Assembly (NCBI GenBank): GCA_963920635.1
Contig: OY987299.1
Location: 68,926,692 to 68,990,691 of the forward strand
DNA: 64,000 nt
Direction of reading: 5' to 3'
Origin: Pseudeuparius sepicola
Taxonomy: Eukaryota; Arthropoda; Insecta; Coleoptera; Anthribidae
The translations under genes and the position numbers were made by a program. This document shows positions 54,441 through 64,000 of the stretch, piece by piece (position 1 is the stretch's first letter; the number at the start of each line of letters is the position of its first letter). A model generated the notes under the pieces. That model saw nothing but the letters and a program-made list of their open reading frames with translations, made no database searches and was not told the origin of the DNA.

Positions 54441-54596
54441 TGCACGCGTTTCGCGCATGCGCAGTTCCGCACTTTTGATACCTATGAAAAATCGAAAAAA
54501 TTTGAAAATTTTTTATTCAAAAAATGTAATTTTAAAAAGGTCCTGATCCTATAATCCCGATAACATTTTGGGAAATTTTCATTTTTTGACGGTGAA

Positions 54597-54790
54597 ATGT
54601 ACAAGACAAGACTCAGACGAATGTTTTATATACAAGTGCAGATAGAATTTTTTCGAGTGACTGATAAAAACAGTTATTATAATAGTTAGTCGGAAGGCCC
54701 CAGATAACATAGGAAATTTTGTTTGAACAAAATCTGTAAAAAAAATCCAAGACGTGAAAATGTAGGTAGAATTTTCGAATAAGTTTTGTA
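54597..54790. repeat. Degenerate unit of the palindrome-arm tandem repeat
   Basis: Order CAGACGAATGTTTTATATAC, AGATAGAATTTTTTCGAGTG, GTTATTATAATAGTTAGTCG, GGAAGGCCCCAGATAACATA, GAACAAAATCTG and CCAAGACGTG matches one unit of 39840-40915. Followed by AT-rich sequence to about 55200 without genes and two AGCTGTCCCATTT-containing duplicates at 55275-55410. Confidence 0.65.
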
Positions 54791-55499
54791 TACCGGTAAA
54801 AATATATGTAAAGGTAAAAATAACGTCAGTTTCACTTGGAAAAAAATGATGAAAAAATTTCAGTAAAAAAAATACGATGTAGAGGTTGTACCAAAAAAAA
54901 TTGGAAATAATTATTTATTCCAGTAAAATATACACAAGACCGAAAAAGGTAATTGCGCGGCTGTCCCATTTTATACACCCTAGCTGTTTCAGTTCATCTC
55001 GTTTGGAAAAATTTTAGGGGTTATTACTTTTTTAAATACCGGTTTCCTCAACCTTATTTGAAAGTAAATATTTTTTAGTTCCCCACAGAAGGAAATAATG
55101 ACGATATTTTATACCGGTGGATTCAAAAAATATATAAGGTTAGGAAAAAACCTTGGTAGGCAAACGCGGCTCTGCTGACCAGACAAAAAAAAACCTTAGT
55201 CGACAAATAATGGCCTATAAGAAGGGTGCGTGATTCCACGTATCAGTTCGAGTGCTCCAAGATGCAAGTAAGTATATACCAGCTGTCCCATTTTTAAACT
55301 GCTAGATATTTGGAAACCTTTCGTAAAAAAATTCCCAAGGATTACATGAACAAAAGAAAGAAAAAAATGTAAATATACCAGCTGTCCCATTTATAAACCG
55401 CTTGATATCTTGGAAACGAAAACTTATATAAAGGAAGTAAAAGCTATATCTTAATAGGCGGAGGACCGACTGTCATTCAGACAGGTGAAAATTTTTTGT

Positions 55500-55807
55500 G
55501 ATTTTTTGTAGAAGTTTTTTGCCAAAATTTTTTTTTGTCAATTTTTTTTTCGTCAAAATTTTTTTTTGTCAAATTTTTTTTTTGACAATTTTTTTTGCCA
55601 AAATTTTTGTTTGCCAAATTTTTTTTTTGCCAAATTTTTTTTTTGTCACAATTTTTTTTGTCAAAATTTTTTTTTTGTCAAAATTTTTTTTGTCAAAATT
55701 TTTTTTTGTAAAATTTTTTTTGACATTTTTTTTGCCAAATTTTTTTTTTGTCGAATTTTTTTTTGCCAATTTTTTTTTTTGCCAAATTCTTTTTCGACAA
55801 AATTTTT
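55500..55807. repeat. T-rich minisatellite, unit TTTTTTTTGTCAAAA / TTTTTTTGCCAAA
   Basis: About 18-20 units of 14-18 bp. The FFVKIFF-like and KKNFTKK-like open frames on the two strands are only this repeat. It ends exactly where the palindrome-arm copy starts (55808). Confidence 0.9.
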
Positions 55808-57870
55808 TTTGATACAAATATAATTGCTAACGTTTAATTTGTTTACCCCATTTACGAAAATGATAACAAAATTGGATCAGACAAGATGTTTTTTCGAAGT
55901 ATAGTTTTTAAACACAGGGTGCCACCACCGGTTTTACGATATAGGTTTCAAAATGCGACGCAAGTACATAAAAAAAATACCCTAGAGATAAGAAAACAAA
56001 ATACAACTCACAGAAAGATTCTTGATGATGTATAAAAAGAAATCAGGTTACATCTAATGCCCCAGACAGTAAAATAAACATCCCCGAGCTATCAGATATA
56101 ACCAAACATCATTTTTCTAACGGCACAGTCATTTTCACGGGAAAAACAACCAGTAACCGTTCAAATTCCATAGATAGGTACTGCCGTAATCCAAAATTTC
56201 ACTGAACTACGCGTATCTATTATACTGAAGTAGGTACTGATACACTTCCATCTTTCCAAAGAAAAACAAACACGAAACTCAGACTTTTCATATATTTATT
56301 ACAACGCCTCGATAGAGTCTTTATTTGTGGCCACGACCGAGAATCTACTGAAGCAAGTGCGACGCATAGGACGTGAAAAGTGCCGAGTTGGTTTTATTAA
56401 ACAATGAAACTTATACCTACGTATATATAAAATAAATGAGAAATATGCCAGAGATGTGAAACCTAATTGTGTTGCAAGTTTGAGGGTCCAAAAAAAATAT
56501 TGGCTTTAATTTTTTAAGGTGAGAAACACATCTAACAGCCAGTTTGGAAATATACAAGGCAAAAAAAGTAGTGCTGTGGCTGTCCCATTTTATGTTTTAT
56601 ACAGGTTGGGTTATTTTAGAATAGTTGTTCAATAGACCGAGACAACATCATAAACGCTTCCCGTTAGAACAGAATGTGATGAAAAGAAAAATTCCATCTG
56701 GGTCAAGCTACTACATAACCAAAATAAAAAATACTGAACGTTATAAAATTTAAAAAATCATATTTTCTACGGATTTTTATCCTCTGAAAATTGTTCTTGT
56801 GTAAAATTCAGTTTCTCTGGGTCAAGCTAGGTGGTAACTATATAACCAAAATAAAAAATACTGAACGTTATAAAATTTAAAAAATCATATTTTCAAGGGA
56901 TTTTTGTCCTCTGAAAATTGGTTTTGTATAAATTGAGTTTCAATAAGTTACTAATTGAGATAATAGGAAAAAAATCTTAAGAATCTCTTATAGAATTCTG
57001 AGACAACGACCCTGAGAGTAAATATCATACAAAAATCTTTGTGCGTTGACTTTCAACTCAATTTAATAATTAGGTTTAATAATGACAATTTTCTCGATTA
57101 TCTAGAATCAAAAATATTGCGAGTGGCAATTTTCTAGATATCATGTGAAGCCTTATTATTGCGTCGTAAGTTAGAGGATCCAAAAATATTGGCTTAAATT
57201 GTTTAGTAAATGCGATTAAAATATGTTTAGTTTATCAACAGTTAATTGTAACAGCTTATAATCTTAGAAGCTAAACTCTTTAAAAAAAATTTTAGACAAA
57301 AAGTTGTAGTTTAATAATGGTCAGTTGGATTCCTTTTGAATCATGTTTGCATATTACCTACAAGGAGTTACAACCTCAAAACATAGAAATCGCTCATTTT
57401 AAACCGATTTAATAAAAATTTCACCAAAACAATACTTTCACTCATATGATACACTTCTGATTAATAAAAAAGGCACCATAGGTAGTAATAATAAGATATT
57501 CAACGGAATTTTTATCGACTGTTTGCCCATTTTGCTAGCTTTTGGGGGTATTCCTTGATATTTTAGACTGATAAAAATGAATAATAAAAATTAAAAATAA
57601 AAATTTCACCAAAACAATACTTTCACTCATATAATACACTTCTGATTAATAAAAAAGGCACCATAGGTAGTAGTAATAAGTTATTCAACGGAATTTTTAT
57701 CGACTGTTTGCCCATTTTGCTAGCTTTTGGGGGTATTCCTTGATATTTTAGACGGATAAAAATGAATAACTAAAATACAAAACGCACTGTTGACTTTACT
57801 TACGTGAATAGTAAGCCTATAATACGTATCGAAAACAGAGAAATATTCAGGTCAAGAAAAAATGGCCTAA
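55808..57870. repeat. Copy of palindrome arm segment 37679-39600
   Basis: Nearly identical over about 2 kb in the same orientation, with scattered point and small indel differences. It ends near GGCCTAATTTACAAT, where the sequence departs from the palindrome arm. Contains an extra tandem duplication at 57418-57770. Confidence 0.92.
57418..57770. repeat. Tandem duplication of about 180 bp within the arm copy
   Basis: AATTTCACCAAAACAATACT...ATAAAAATGAATAA occurs at 57418-57585 and again from 57600, separated by a short AT-rich joint; absent at the corresponding place in the palindrome (39300-39470). Confidence 0.85.
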
Positions 57871-58321
57871 TTTACAATAAAAAATATAGCAGACAACATA
57901 GCGATGACACCGATTGACCCGTTTTGCTGGTAAAAAGTAAACAAAGGTACCTATTGCGATTCTAATCAGGCATTTCCAACGGAGATGCCTTCAATACGCC
58001 CACGTGGGAGAGCCGCCGGTGTTTCGTCACATGCAAATCGCCGCTCGAGATGGAAGCATCTCGGCCTTTCGACGCATTGCGCGCCACTTCGTTTGTTGAA
58101 ATCTGGCCGCCGCGCCGCCGTCAACTTGCCCGGAGATGCCTCGCTACGTGGTGCGTCGCATACTCGCCGTCGCGTGGTGTATGGGCGCCAGCTTTTGGCC
58201 AATTTCAAGGGAATCGTTTTTCATATTTTCGACGGATTTTCGTCCTTTTTGCAGACGTTACACTGCTAAATTGATCCGTTTTGCTGGCAAAAAATATTTC
58301 TATCGCCATGACTGAGTCACG
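57819..58321. repeat. Left inner inverted repeat of the gene-bearing element
   Basis: Mirrored at 63498-64000 with coordinate sum 121819 and only a few differences seen. The inner 300 bp (57975-58230) are CpG-rich, so open frames appear on both strands (57966-58274); they are mirrored too and I do not count them as genes. Ends inside near CGTGACTCAG/GACGCTTGACC at 58310-58330. Confidence 0.92.
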
Positions 58322-58419
58322 ACGCTTGACCTTATGCAATTCGCTGCTGGCGCAACTTCCAAACGCTTCCCCAAATATCTTAACATCTCAAATGGGTCAA
58401 GGTTTCGGCTAGTTTAAAA

Positions 58420-58500
58420 TTTATAAAAGTGGTGGGGGTAACGTCTTAAAAAGTGTATGGAAAAATATAAAAGTGGTGGGGGTAATGTCTTAAAATTGTG
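58420..58500 (+). promoter_or_regulatory. Duplicated TATAAAA promoter region before the GNAT-like ORF
   Basis: TATAAAAGTGGTGGGGGTAA occurs twice in a 44-bp tandem repeat (58422-58441 and 58466-58485), each followed by TGTCTTAAAA or CGTCTTAAAA. The second TATA is 70 bases before the ORF start at 58536. Confidence 0.65.
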
Positions 58501-58535
58501 TGACCGATGATTTTTCATTCAAACGTCTGTGCAAC

Positions 58536-59024
58536 ATGGAGATCAGATTCTTTTTTGATCGACAAGCAGTAAACAAAATAAGACAAGAAGTCGTGAGAGA
58601 TGGTATTGCAAGAAGTATGTTCGATCAGTGGTGCCTAGATAAAAAAATATCGTGCTATATATTATACGTTGATGCTAAACCGGTTTCATTTGTCCTAATG
58701 TCAAAAATTGATTTCGACCCTTTAAACAAACACTCCAACCCGAAAAATCTCAATTTTGTTTTTACCCATGAAGAATATCGTCGAAGAGGATATGCGTCAA
58801 GACTAGTGAATCATATTAAGAAAATTAATCAATTTACGTCTTTCTGTTCTAATACCAATTCAGAAAAACTTTTTGAAAACTGTTCATGTATTAATTACGG
58901 AGAAATAAATTATAACACCATGTATAGATCCCCTAATAAAATGTTTGTGTCAATTTTTCTTCTTTTTTTTTTCACAAAGCACCTCAAAATCGGGTCCATT
59001 ATTGCCGAAATCCTCCAACATTGA
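58536..59024 (+). CDS. GNAT-family N-acetyltransferase-like protein
   Basis: I take the ATG at 58536 (MEIRFFFDRQ, 162 codons); the frame is open upstream but with only a GTG at 58500. Residues about 10-45 form the N-terminal helices (KIRQEVVRDGIARSMFDQW), followed by the strand KISCYILYVDAKPVSFVLMS. The acetyl-CoA signature is EEYRRRGYASRLVNHI (motif A, R-x-x-G-x-A form, residues about 81-96), with FTSFCSNTNSEKLFENC after it matching the strand/helix of motif B. From about residue 130 the frame drifts into a hydrophobic tail (VSIFLLFFFTKHLK), which may follow a frameshift or be a genuine tail. GNATs transfer acetyl groups to amines, proteins or small molecules; substrate cannot be told. Single intact gene next to a TATA box, in the element core. 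Confidence 0.7.
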   Translation: MEIRFFFDRQAVNKIRQEVVRDGIARSMFDQWCLDKKISCYILYVDAKPVSFVLMSKIDFDPLNKHSNPKNLNFVFTHEEYRRRGYASRLVNHIKKINQFTSFCSNTNSEKLFENCSCINYGEINYNTMYRSPNKMFVSIFLLFFFTKHLKIGSIIAEILQH

Positions 59025-59785
59025 TGATTCAGCAAGAAATTAGACTACACCCTGATGTACGCCTCTGAAATCCGGGTGTCATCAAACATCTGTGCTCCCA
59101 CGATCCAGGTACGAGCGCGGCTGAGATATTTTGCATCGGAACCCTAGACGCAGCGGCGCTCCGTGGCGCCCGGCGTTTTGCTGTGCAAGTCTCGATAAAA
59201 AATTTGGCCGACGAGCGTGGCCGAGAAATTGAAGAACCACGTCGCATTTAACTGACAATCATCATGCGTTCGTTTCCTACTTCGAGGTAGAATACAGAAC
59301 GCAATAAAAAAAAATCGAAAATGTTTCACACCTTCAACAAAAATTTTTAATCGCAAATTAGACGTACAGTTTCATATGGATATTAGTTATAAATAGGTTG
59401 AATTGTTCTTTTATATATATTTTTAAATTGTAACAAAACTATATGCATTCATTTTCCCACCACCTTTGAGGTAGAATGCAGGGCGCAGGAGGTCTAATCC
59501 ATGTTTGATCAAACATATTAGAGAGATACAAAGAATAGTGTAATTTAAAAATATGGGATATTACCTTATAAGCTTATATTATGAAAGTATGGAATCACAA
59601 ACAACCGTTTCGAGCTGCAGGGAGAGTCGCAAACTTGATGATACAAAATTCATTTTTTCATACAAATCCTAAACAATATAGACTAGAAAAGATTAGAGTA
59701 AAAACTAGATAATGCAAGTTGGGGCCTTCCTTCTTTCGCCACTGGGGTTGAAACCCAATCTTGAGAGAAACAAAACCATATGAAG
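59025..59785. other. Non-coding core region with CpG-rich patch and small duplication
   Basis: 59030-59260 is GC/CpG-rich with short minus-strand frames that I do not support. CATGCGTTCGTTTCCTACTT with GAGGTAGAATACAGAACGCA (59264-59303) is repeated in diverged form at 59447-59490. Confidence 0.4.
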
Positions 59786-59995
59786 GGTACACGGGAAAAA
59801 CAGGCCAAGTCATTTTTTGTTGAAATTGGGATTACAGTGCCATCTTGTGGTAAATTGTGTGCTCTTTCAAACCAACGTAATAGTCAGGGGAAAAACAGGC
59901 TAGGTCACAATATACGTATTACTTTAAAATACCCATACACGGGAAGAATAGGCTAAGTCAGCGCGGAACAGGGGAACAACAAGCTAAGTCATAAT
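59786..59995. repeat. Four copies of a GGGGAAAAACAGGCTAAGTCA motif
   Basis: Copies at about 59789-59812, 59886-59907, 59937-59960 and 59966-59991, all in the same orientation with variable spacing. The AGGCTAAGTCA part contains a TGACTTAG (AP-1/Maf-type) half-site on the other strand. Probably a cis-regulatory cluster or decayed minisatellite. 60000-60960 to the right holds no gene I can support; the 66-codon frame at 60132-60332 has no recognisable feature. Confidence 0.55.
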
Positions 59996-60884
59996 AAAAA
60001 TCGCATAAAATCGTCAGCTGTTTTGTTTAAGGTTAGCAGTTAATTATCGTGATCGTGTTTGCGCTGGCGTCTTTGTACAATCATTACATCACAATAAAAT
60101 CATTCTTCTGAAAAGTGAAGTTTGCGATAATTTGTCTAACAATAATCAAGACCAAAACGAGCTATTTTTCATTATATTTAAACAAAATTGCCAAATCCCA
60201 CTGGTTTATAAACTTCACTATGAAATGTGCTATTTATTCACGATTAGTAACATATTGTGGCGTCGGGTAGATGAATTGAGATTAAAATGGTGGAAGAAGA
60301 TAACAGAAAGAAGTTGGGTTAACAAAAGCTGACTCCTATACAAAAGTATGCAATACCTATCATAATGACAAGTCAAGACTTGGTGGGGTGTATTCAAAAC
60401 AGGCTCTGGAAAAACGGCGGCCTTTTTACTACCCCATCATCCACTAGATCGTTTCTGACCAAACACCGCTCTTAAAAACTGAGAAATATCTGAAACGTTG
60501 TTTTTCACAGATATATGTGATACAAACACCGTACAATATATTGGAGAGGAAACAAAATTAATATTATATAATGTACTATTTAGGCATTGGAAAAGAAACA
60601 GAACCAAGCCGTAGATAAATATTTAATTATAGCAGCGTAGGTAATAGAAGATTTTAACGATGATTACCACAGTGACTTCCTTCCAAATTTCGATAAGTGG
60701 AACCGTTTATCAATGACTCCACCGTGACTTTCTACCCCTGCGATTTTCGCTACCTAAAGCAAGCACTCTAACAATTTTTCTAGAGAACACATAGCCTAAA
60801 AGTCTGCCTAATATCCTTACAGAGGTATCTTTTAATTAAAAATATTATACTATTTTAGAAGAGTGCCTTTTCTGTAGCTTACAC

Positions 60885-61250
60885 GTTAAAATGTTGTTAA
60901 TGAAACTTGTTCAAGATGAAGAATTAGGTAGGTGTAAAAAAAAAATTTCAAAACCTTAGGCCCATTTTGACCCATTTTGACCTTCTAGCCGAGACGCCGC
61001 GATCAACCTCATTCGTACCCCAAAATGTAAATTTTCAACATACACCCCAAAAGTTCAGCTTTTACCTTGGAAATATTTTTCGACTAAAAGAAAACACCGA
61101 TACGAAATTTGAGTGCGCCCGGCCTTGGCGTTCTTGTCCTTTCTGGAATTGGTTTTGTGAGCGATGGGAGATACCTCTGTTGTTCGATTTTTAAGCGGAA
61201 AGTAGGTTGAACTTTTTTTTTTGGGAGATATGTTTTTGCGTCTACATTTT
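60885..61250. repeat. Fragments of palindrome-arm sequence inside the core
   Basis: 61125-61245 (GGCGTTCTTGTCCTTTCTGG, GGTTTTGTGAGCGATGG, CCTCTGTTGTTCGATTTTT, AAAGTAGGTTGAACTTTTT) matches the right arm at 47040-47140. 61025-61085 (AATTTTCAACATACACCCCA, AAGTTCAGCTTTTACC) matches the inverse of 46080-46130. Shows that the core and arms share ancestry. Confidence 0.75.
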
Positions 61251-61800
61251 TAATTAACTGTGCAACGATATGATTGGACAACCCATGCGCGATTTGTTTC
61301 TTTAAACATTATCACATTCAATTTCGCAAAGACTCTGCGATGTATTAACAATCTAATTCCCCCTAGTCCATCAGCCCAGTCCGGCCCTAAAGAACGTGTA
61401 TAACGCCATACAGTCTAGCTAATTTTTTTTGGATTACATTGCATTATATCGTTCATCCCCGTGGCCTCTTGTTTACCACATATTAAATTTAATGACCACG
61501 CATAACGCCACACAGTCTCGCTCAGATCAATAAACAAGTTTTTTAAAAATTCTAGAGTGGGCAAATCGTTTTTCTCCTACTATATTTTTTGACTGACATC
61601 GAATTTTTTCCCTTTAAAGAGGTTTGTTGAATGGCCATTAGCCAGTTCACAGCCTCCTCTGTTATAAGTTTCTTGATTCACAATAGTAGTTCCAGTGGTG
61701 TGTTTTTTGTGTATTTTGGATACTTACAATGCAGCACCCTAAGAAGTTGTCTCTCTCGACAAAGAAACCTACTATCCTTAGCAATATGCTAATAATGCCT

Positions 61801-61925
61801 GTAAGTATAAATCTTGGTTTTCTGGTAATCTTCAACAATTTTTTTCATACAAAATTATTTTTTAAACTTTATTTTTGAAAAATACTTTTTTTCTAAATTA
61901 AACTTATTATTTTTTTTCTTTTCAG
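61801..61925 (+). other. Probable intron in the leader of the coiled-coil gene
   Basis: Donor CCT/GTAAGT at 61800-61806 and acceptor TTTTTTTTCTTTTCAG ending at 61925 are both near consensus, with an AT/T-rich body of 125 bp. A short upstream frame starts at ATG 61729 but would not splice in frame with the ORF at 61951, so I read this as a 5' UTR intron with an upstream ORF. Confidence 0.65.
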
Positions 61926-61950
61926 CCAACCATCGACACAGTCATACAAC

Positions 61951-62693
61951 ATGCCCGATTTGAATAGTGCGTCCTTCGTGTCGCCCTCCCAAGTGCCTTG
62001 TTACGACGAGATAATGGCATTCTGTCCGAATTCCATTATTTCACCGGTTCATCGGCAAGAGGACGAGCAGTGTGGTGTGGAAAACACGAATAACCCACAA
62101 TTGAAAGGAAATGGTGGTAAAGACATGCGTCAGTTGGGCATGGACAGCGAGGACTCCTTTAGTGACGTGCACATTAGTGTTAGTCAGCAGATGGACAGCG
62201 AGGATGAATTCGAGGAGCTGACTAGTCCTGGGAGTACTTCACTCGGTTCCTATATATTACAGGTCTCAAAAGGGCTGAAACAAAAGGACGCCGAAAATCT
62301 AAAATCCTTGAGAGAGGAGCAACATCGACTGGCGACTATTAGGAGAGAGAAAGAACGACTGAGAAAAAGGGAGCAGGTATCTATAACCAAAATTGAGAAA
62401 ATGGAAGTGTTAGTCAGCAGATGGACAGCGAGGATGAATTCGAGGAGCTGACTAGTCCTGGGAGTACTTCACTCGGTTCCTATATATTACAGGTCTCAAA
62501 AGGGCTGAAACAAAAGGACGCCGAAAATCTAAAATCCTTGAGAGAGGAGCAACATCGACTGGCGACTATTAGGAGAGAGAAAGAACGACTGAGAAAAAGG
62601 GAGCAGGTATCTATAGCCAAAATTGAGAAAATGGAGAGGGATAAACGGCTGTCTGCTGGTATTTTAAAAAGATTTAATGTGGTAAAAAAGTAG
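61951..62693 (+). pseudogene. Acidic/coiled-coil protein gene broken by a 230-bp tandem duplication
   Basis: ATG at 61951 (MPDLNSASFVSPSQVPCYDE) opens a 166-codon frame: N-terminal 80 residues polar with conserved-looking SIISPVHR, an acidic S/D/E stretch around 85-100 (DSEDSFSDV, DSEDEFEEL), then a strongly charged coiled coil from about 110 (KQKDAENLKSLREEQHRLAT...). A 230-bp segment (62176-62405) is directly repeated at 62406-62635 with about one base change; since 230 is not a multiple of three, the frame shifts at the joint and stops at 62451. The second unit carries the original end of the coiled coil and a basic tail (KRFNVVKK) to 62693. Family not recognised. Confidence 0.7.
62176..62635 (+). 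repeat. 230-bp direct tandem duplication
   Basis: Two adjacent, nearly identical copies starting AGTGTTAGTCAGCAGATGGA at 62176 and 62406. The only difference I saw is ACC to GCC near the end (62389 and 62619). Very recent. Confidence 0.93.
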
Positions 62694-62836
62694 TTTTTTC
62701 TCACATTAAATATTTTTAAAAAAATTTTGAGTCTTTATTTTCCAACGTTGTTTATAGATACCTATCCTTCTTTTAGTTTTAAATTTAATACGTATTCTTA
62801 GCTTTTAAGTATATTTTCTTTTATATTTTTATACAC

Positions 62837-62842
62837 AATAAA
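62837..62842 (+). terminator. Poly(A) signal AATAAA after the coiled-coil gene
   Basis: AATAAATATG about 145 bases after the stop, followed by a T-rich run near 62860; a plausible 3' end. 62843-63497 has no gene I can support. Confidence 0.5.
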
Positions 62843-63497
62843 TATGTTTTATGTATATTTTTGGTTTTTTTCTATCCTCCCTTATAAGTGCAAAAACATG
62901 TTGAAACTAAAATGTAATAATAATATAATCCTAGAGACAAGTATTTCCTGATTTTGTTCTCCTGAGAAACATGTTACAAACTGAAAATATGTTAAAGTGC
63001 ACCATAAAAAGATAAAGATAAAATGTGTAAGTATATATTTTTATTAAATAAACCAAAATTCCATTTCTGAATTTCTTACAACAGTACCGATTAAAATAAT
63101 AAGTCGCTGTTCGAGTCCTATACACAAAGAGTGAATTGCCCATTTTCTTTAAGACTGTCTCGTTCTGTTGTGTTTGTATAAGTAGGTATTGTTCTCTCAA
63201 CTTTTTTTCATTCATAAACAGCTCAACTTATATGAAATTTCCACTTTTTCTCTGCATCCAGCATATAATACAAATTTTCCAACCCACATTAACTTTCTAA
63301 AACTGCATAAAATTCAATGAGGTTATTCATGAAAACAGTCGATTCTTATTACGGCATTTTTATCCAGTCACCAGTCACAGTTCGATGTATGAATTTTGTT
63401 TACAATTCATTGCATGAAGAAAGCATGCATATTATGTTACACCTTTTCCCGCGAATGTCTCTACCCACACACATTGTTTATCGCATAAGGCCAAGCG

Positions 63498-64000
63498 TCG
63501 TGACTCAGTCATGGCGATAGAAATATTTTTTGCCAGCAAAACGGATCAATTTAGCAGTGTAACGTCTGCAAAAAGACGAAAATCCGTCGAAAATATGAAA
63601 AACGATTCCCTTGAAATTGGCCAAAAGCTGGCGCCCATACACCACGCGACGGCGAGTATGCGACGCACCACGTAGCGAGGCATCTCCGGGCAAGTTGACG
63701 GCGGCGCGGCGGCCAGATTTCAACAAACGAAGTGGCGCGCAATGCGTCGAAAGGCCGAGATGCTTCCATCTCGAGCGGCGATTTGCATGTGATGAAACAC
63801 CGGCGGCTCTCCCACGTGGGCGTATTGAAGGCATCTCCGTTGGAAATGCCTGATTAGAATCGCAATAGGTACCTTTGTTTACTTTTTACCAGCAAAACGG
63901 GTCAATCGGTGTCATCGCTATGTTGTCTGCTATATTTTTTATTGTAAATTAGGCCATTTTTTCTTGACCTGAATATTTCTCTGTTTTCGATACGTATTAT
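63498..64000. repeat. Right inner inverted repeat (runs off the window)
   Basis: Reverse complement of 57819-58321; base 64000 pairs with 57819, so matching is unbroken to the window edge. It should continue into an inverted copy of 55808-57819 beyond the edge. Confidence 0.92.

Larger units (their letters stand above)
52710..64000. mobile_element. Gene-bearing long-inverted-repeat element (incomplete at window end)
   Basis: Begins where Gypsy RT stops and contains, in order: a promoter region and a 102-aa ORF with an overlapping 40-aa ORF; a GC-rich hairpin; degenerate and T-rich repeats; a 2-kb copy of the palindrome arm; a CpG-rich inverted-repeat inner end; a core with a GNAT-like ORF and a coiled-coil ORF; and the inverted repeat again from 63498. 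The right arm leaves the window, so size and right terminus are unknown. Shared blocks tie it to the 14.4-kb palindrome. No transposase, integrase or polymerase found. That this is a single element is an inference from the shared and inverted blocks. Confidence 0.6.

Noticed and set aside
55498..55823. Frames of 82-104 codons rich in F/V/K/I or K/N
   Set aside because: Pure translation of the T-rich GTCAAAA/GCCAAAA minisatellite.
57966..58274. CpG-rich frames on both strands (80-94 codons), mirrored at 63505-63853
   Set aside because: Open on both strands because of composition in a GC-rich inverted repeat; no domain, and no strand favoured.
60132..60332. 66-codon frame starting MSNNNQDQNE
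   Set aside because: Short, no domain, no promoter or poly(A) pattern as seen for the other core genes.
52710..64000. Element as an endogenous densovirus/parvovirus because of hairpin and small ORFs
   Set aside because: No NS1-type helicase or capsid ORF, and the inverted repeats are kilobases long instead of short terminal hairpins.

Overview
The window is AT-rich eukaryotic, almost certainly arthropod (insect) DNA. Spliceosomal donor and acceptor sites, a THAP-domain exon, TATA/AATAAA gene units, TA- and TTAA-flanked MITE-like palindromes, CR1/Jockey-like and Dong/R4-like LINEs, and four Ty3/Gypsy copies all fit an insect; nothing is bacterial. The species cannot be named from the sequence. 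Most of the window is layered transposable elements; the only plausible host gene is a THAP-domain exon near the left edge.

Left part (0-17 kb): foldback elements at 143-940 and 3161-3977, a THAP exon on the minus strand at 1120-1282, LINE 3' ends at 4457-5226 and 7463-7720, then a three-level nest. A minus-strand LINE with a restriction-like endonuclease, flanked on both sides by (ATT)n, is split by a palindromic element, which is split by a Gypsy element with 172-bp LTRs and a GTTA target duplication (9445-15321). That Gypsy carries an extra small ORF upstream of gag that looks myristoylated and single-pass transmembrane.

Middle (17-34 kb): a decayed Gypsy with diverged LTRs (17218-23077); a 5'-truncated Gypsy (about 24190-27979) interrupted by a TA-flanked palindrome, an unidentified insert of about 0.8 kb and a TTAA-flanked MITE lying exactly at the stop codon; a decayed CR1/Jockey-like LINE (28722-30713); a LINE 3' end; and a second Dong-like LINE again bounded by (ATT)n.

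Right part (34-64 kb) is the most unusual. A fourth Gypsy (LTR, gag, protease, RT) is split in gag by a 14.4-kb near-perfect palindrome (34364-48764; arms about 6.9 kb, spacer about 140 bp). The arms hold CpG-rich termini, duplicated sub-blocks, a conserved CACGTG/TGACC block, a tandem array of 133-171 bp units (about six in the left arm, eight in the right), and hammerhead-ribozyme-like cores next to the spacer. The same Gypsy is cut off in RT/RNase H at about 52710 by a second large element that runs past the window end. This element contains a 2-kb copy of the palindrome arm (55808-57870), its own long inverted repeat (57819-58321 against 63498-64000, continuing outside), and eukaryote-style gene units: a 102-aa ORF with an ATGA-overlapping 40-aa ORF, a GNAT acetyltransferase-like ORF, and a coiled-coil ORF with an intron in its leader that is broken by a recent 230-bp tandem duplication. 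I read the palindrome as a coreless relative of this gene-bearing long-inverted-repeat element. No polymerase, integrase or transposase belonging to it is visible here, so how it moves or replicates is unknown.
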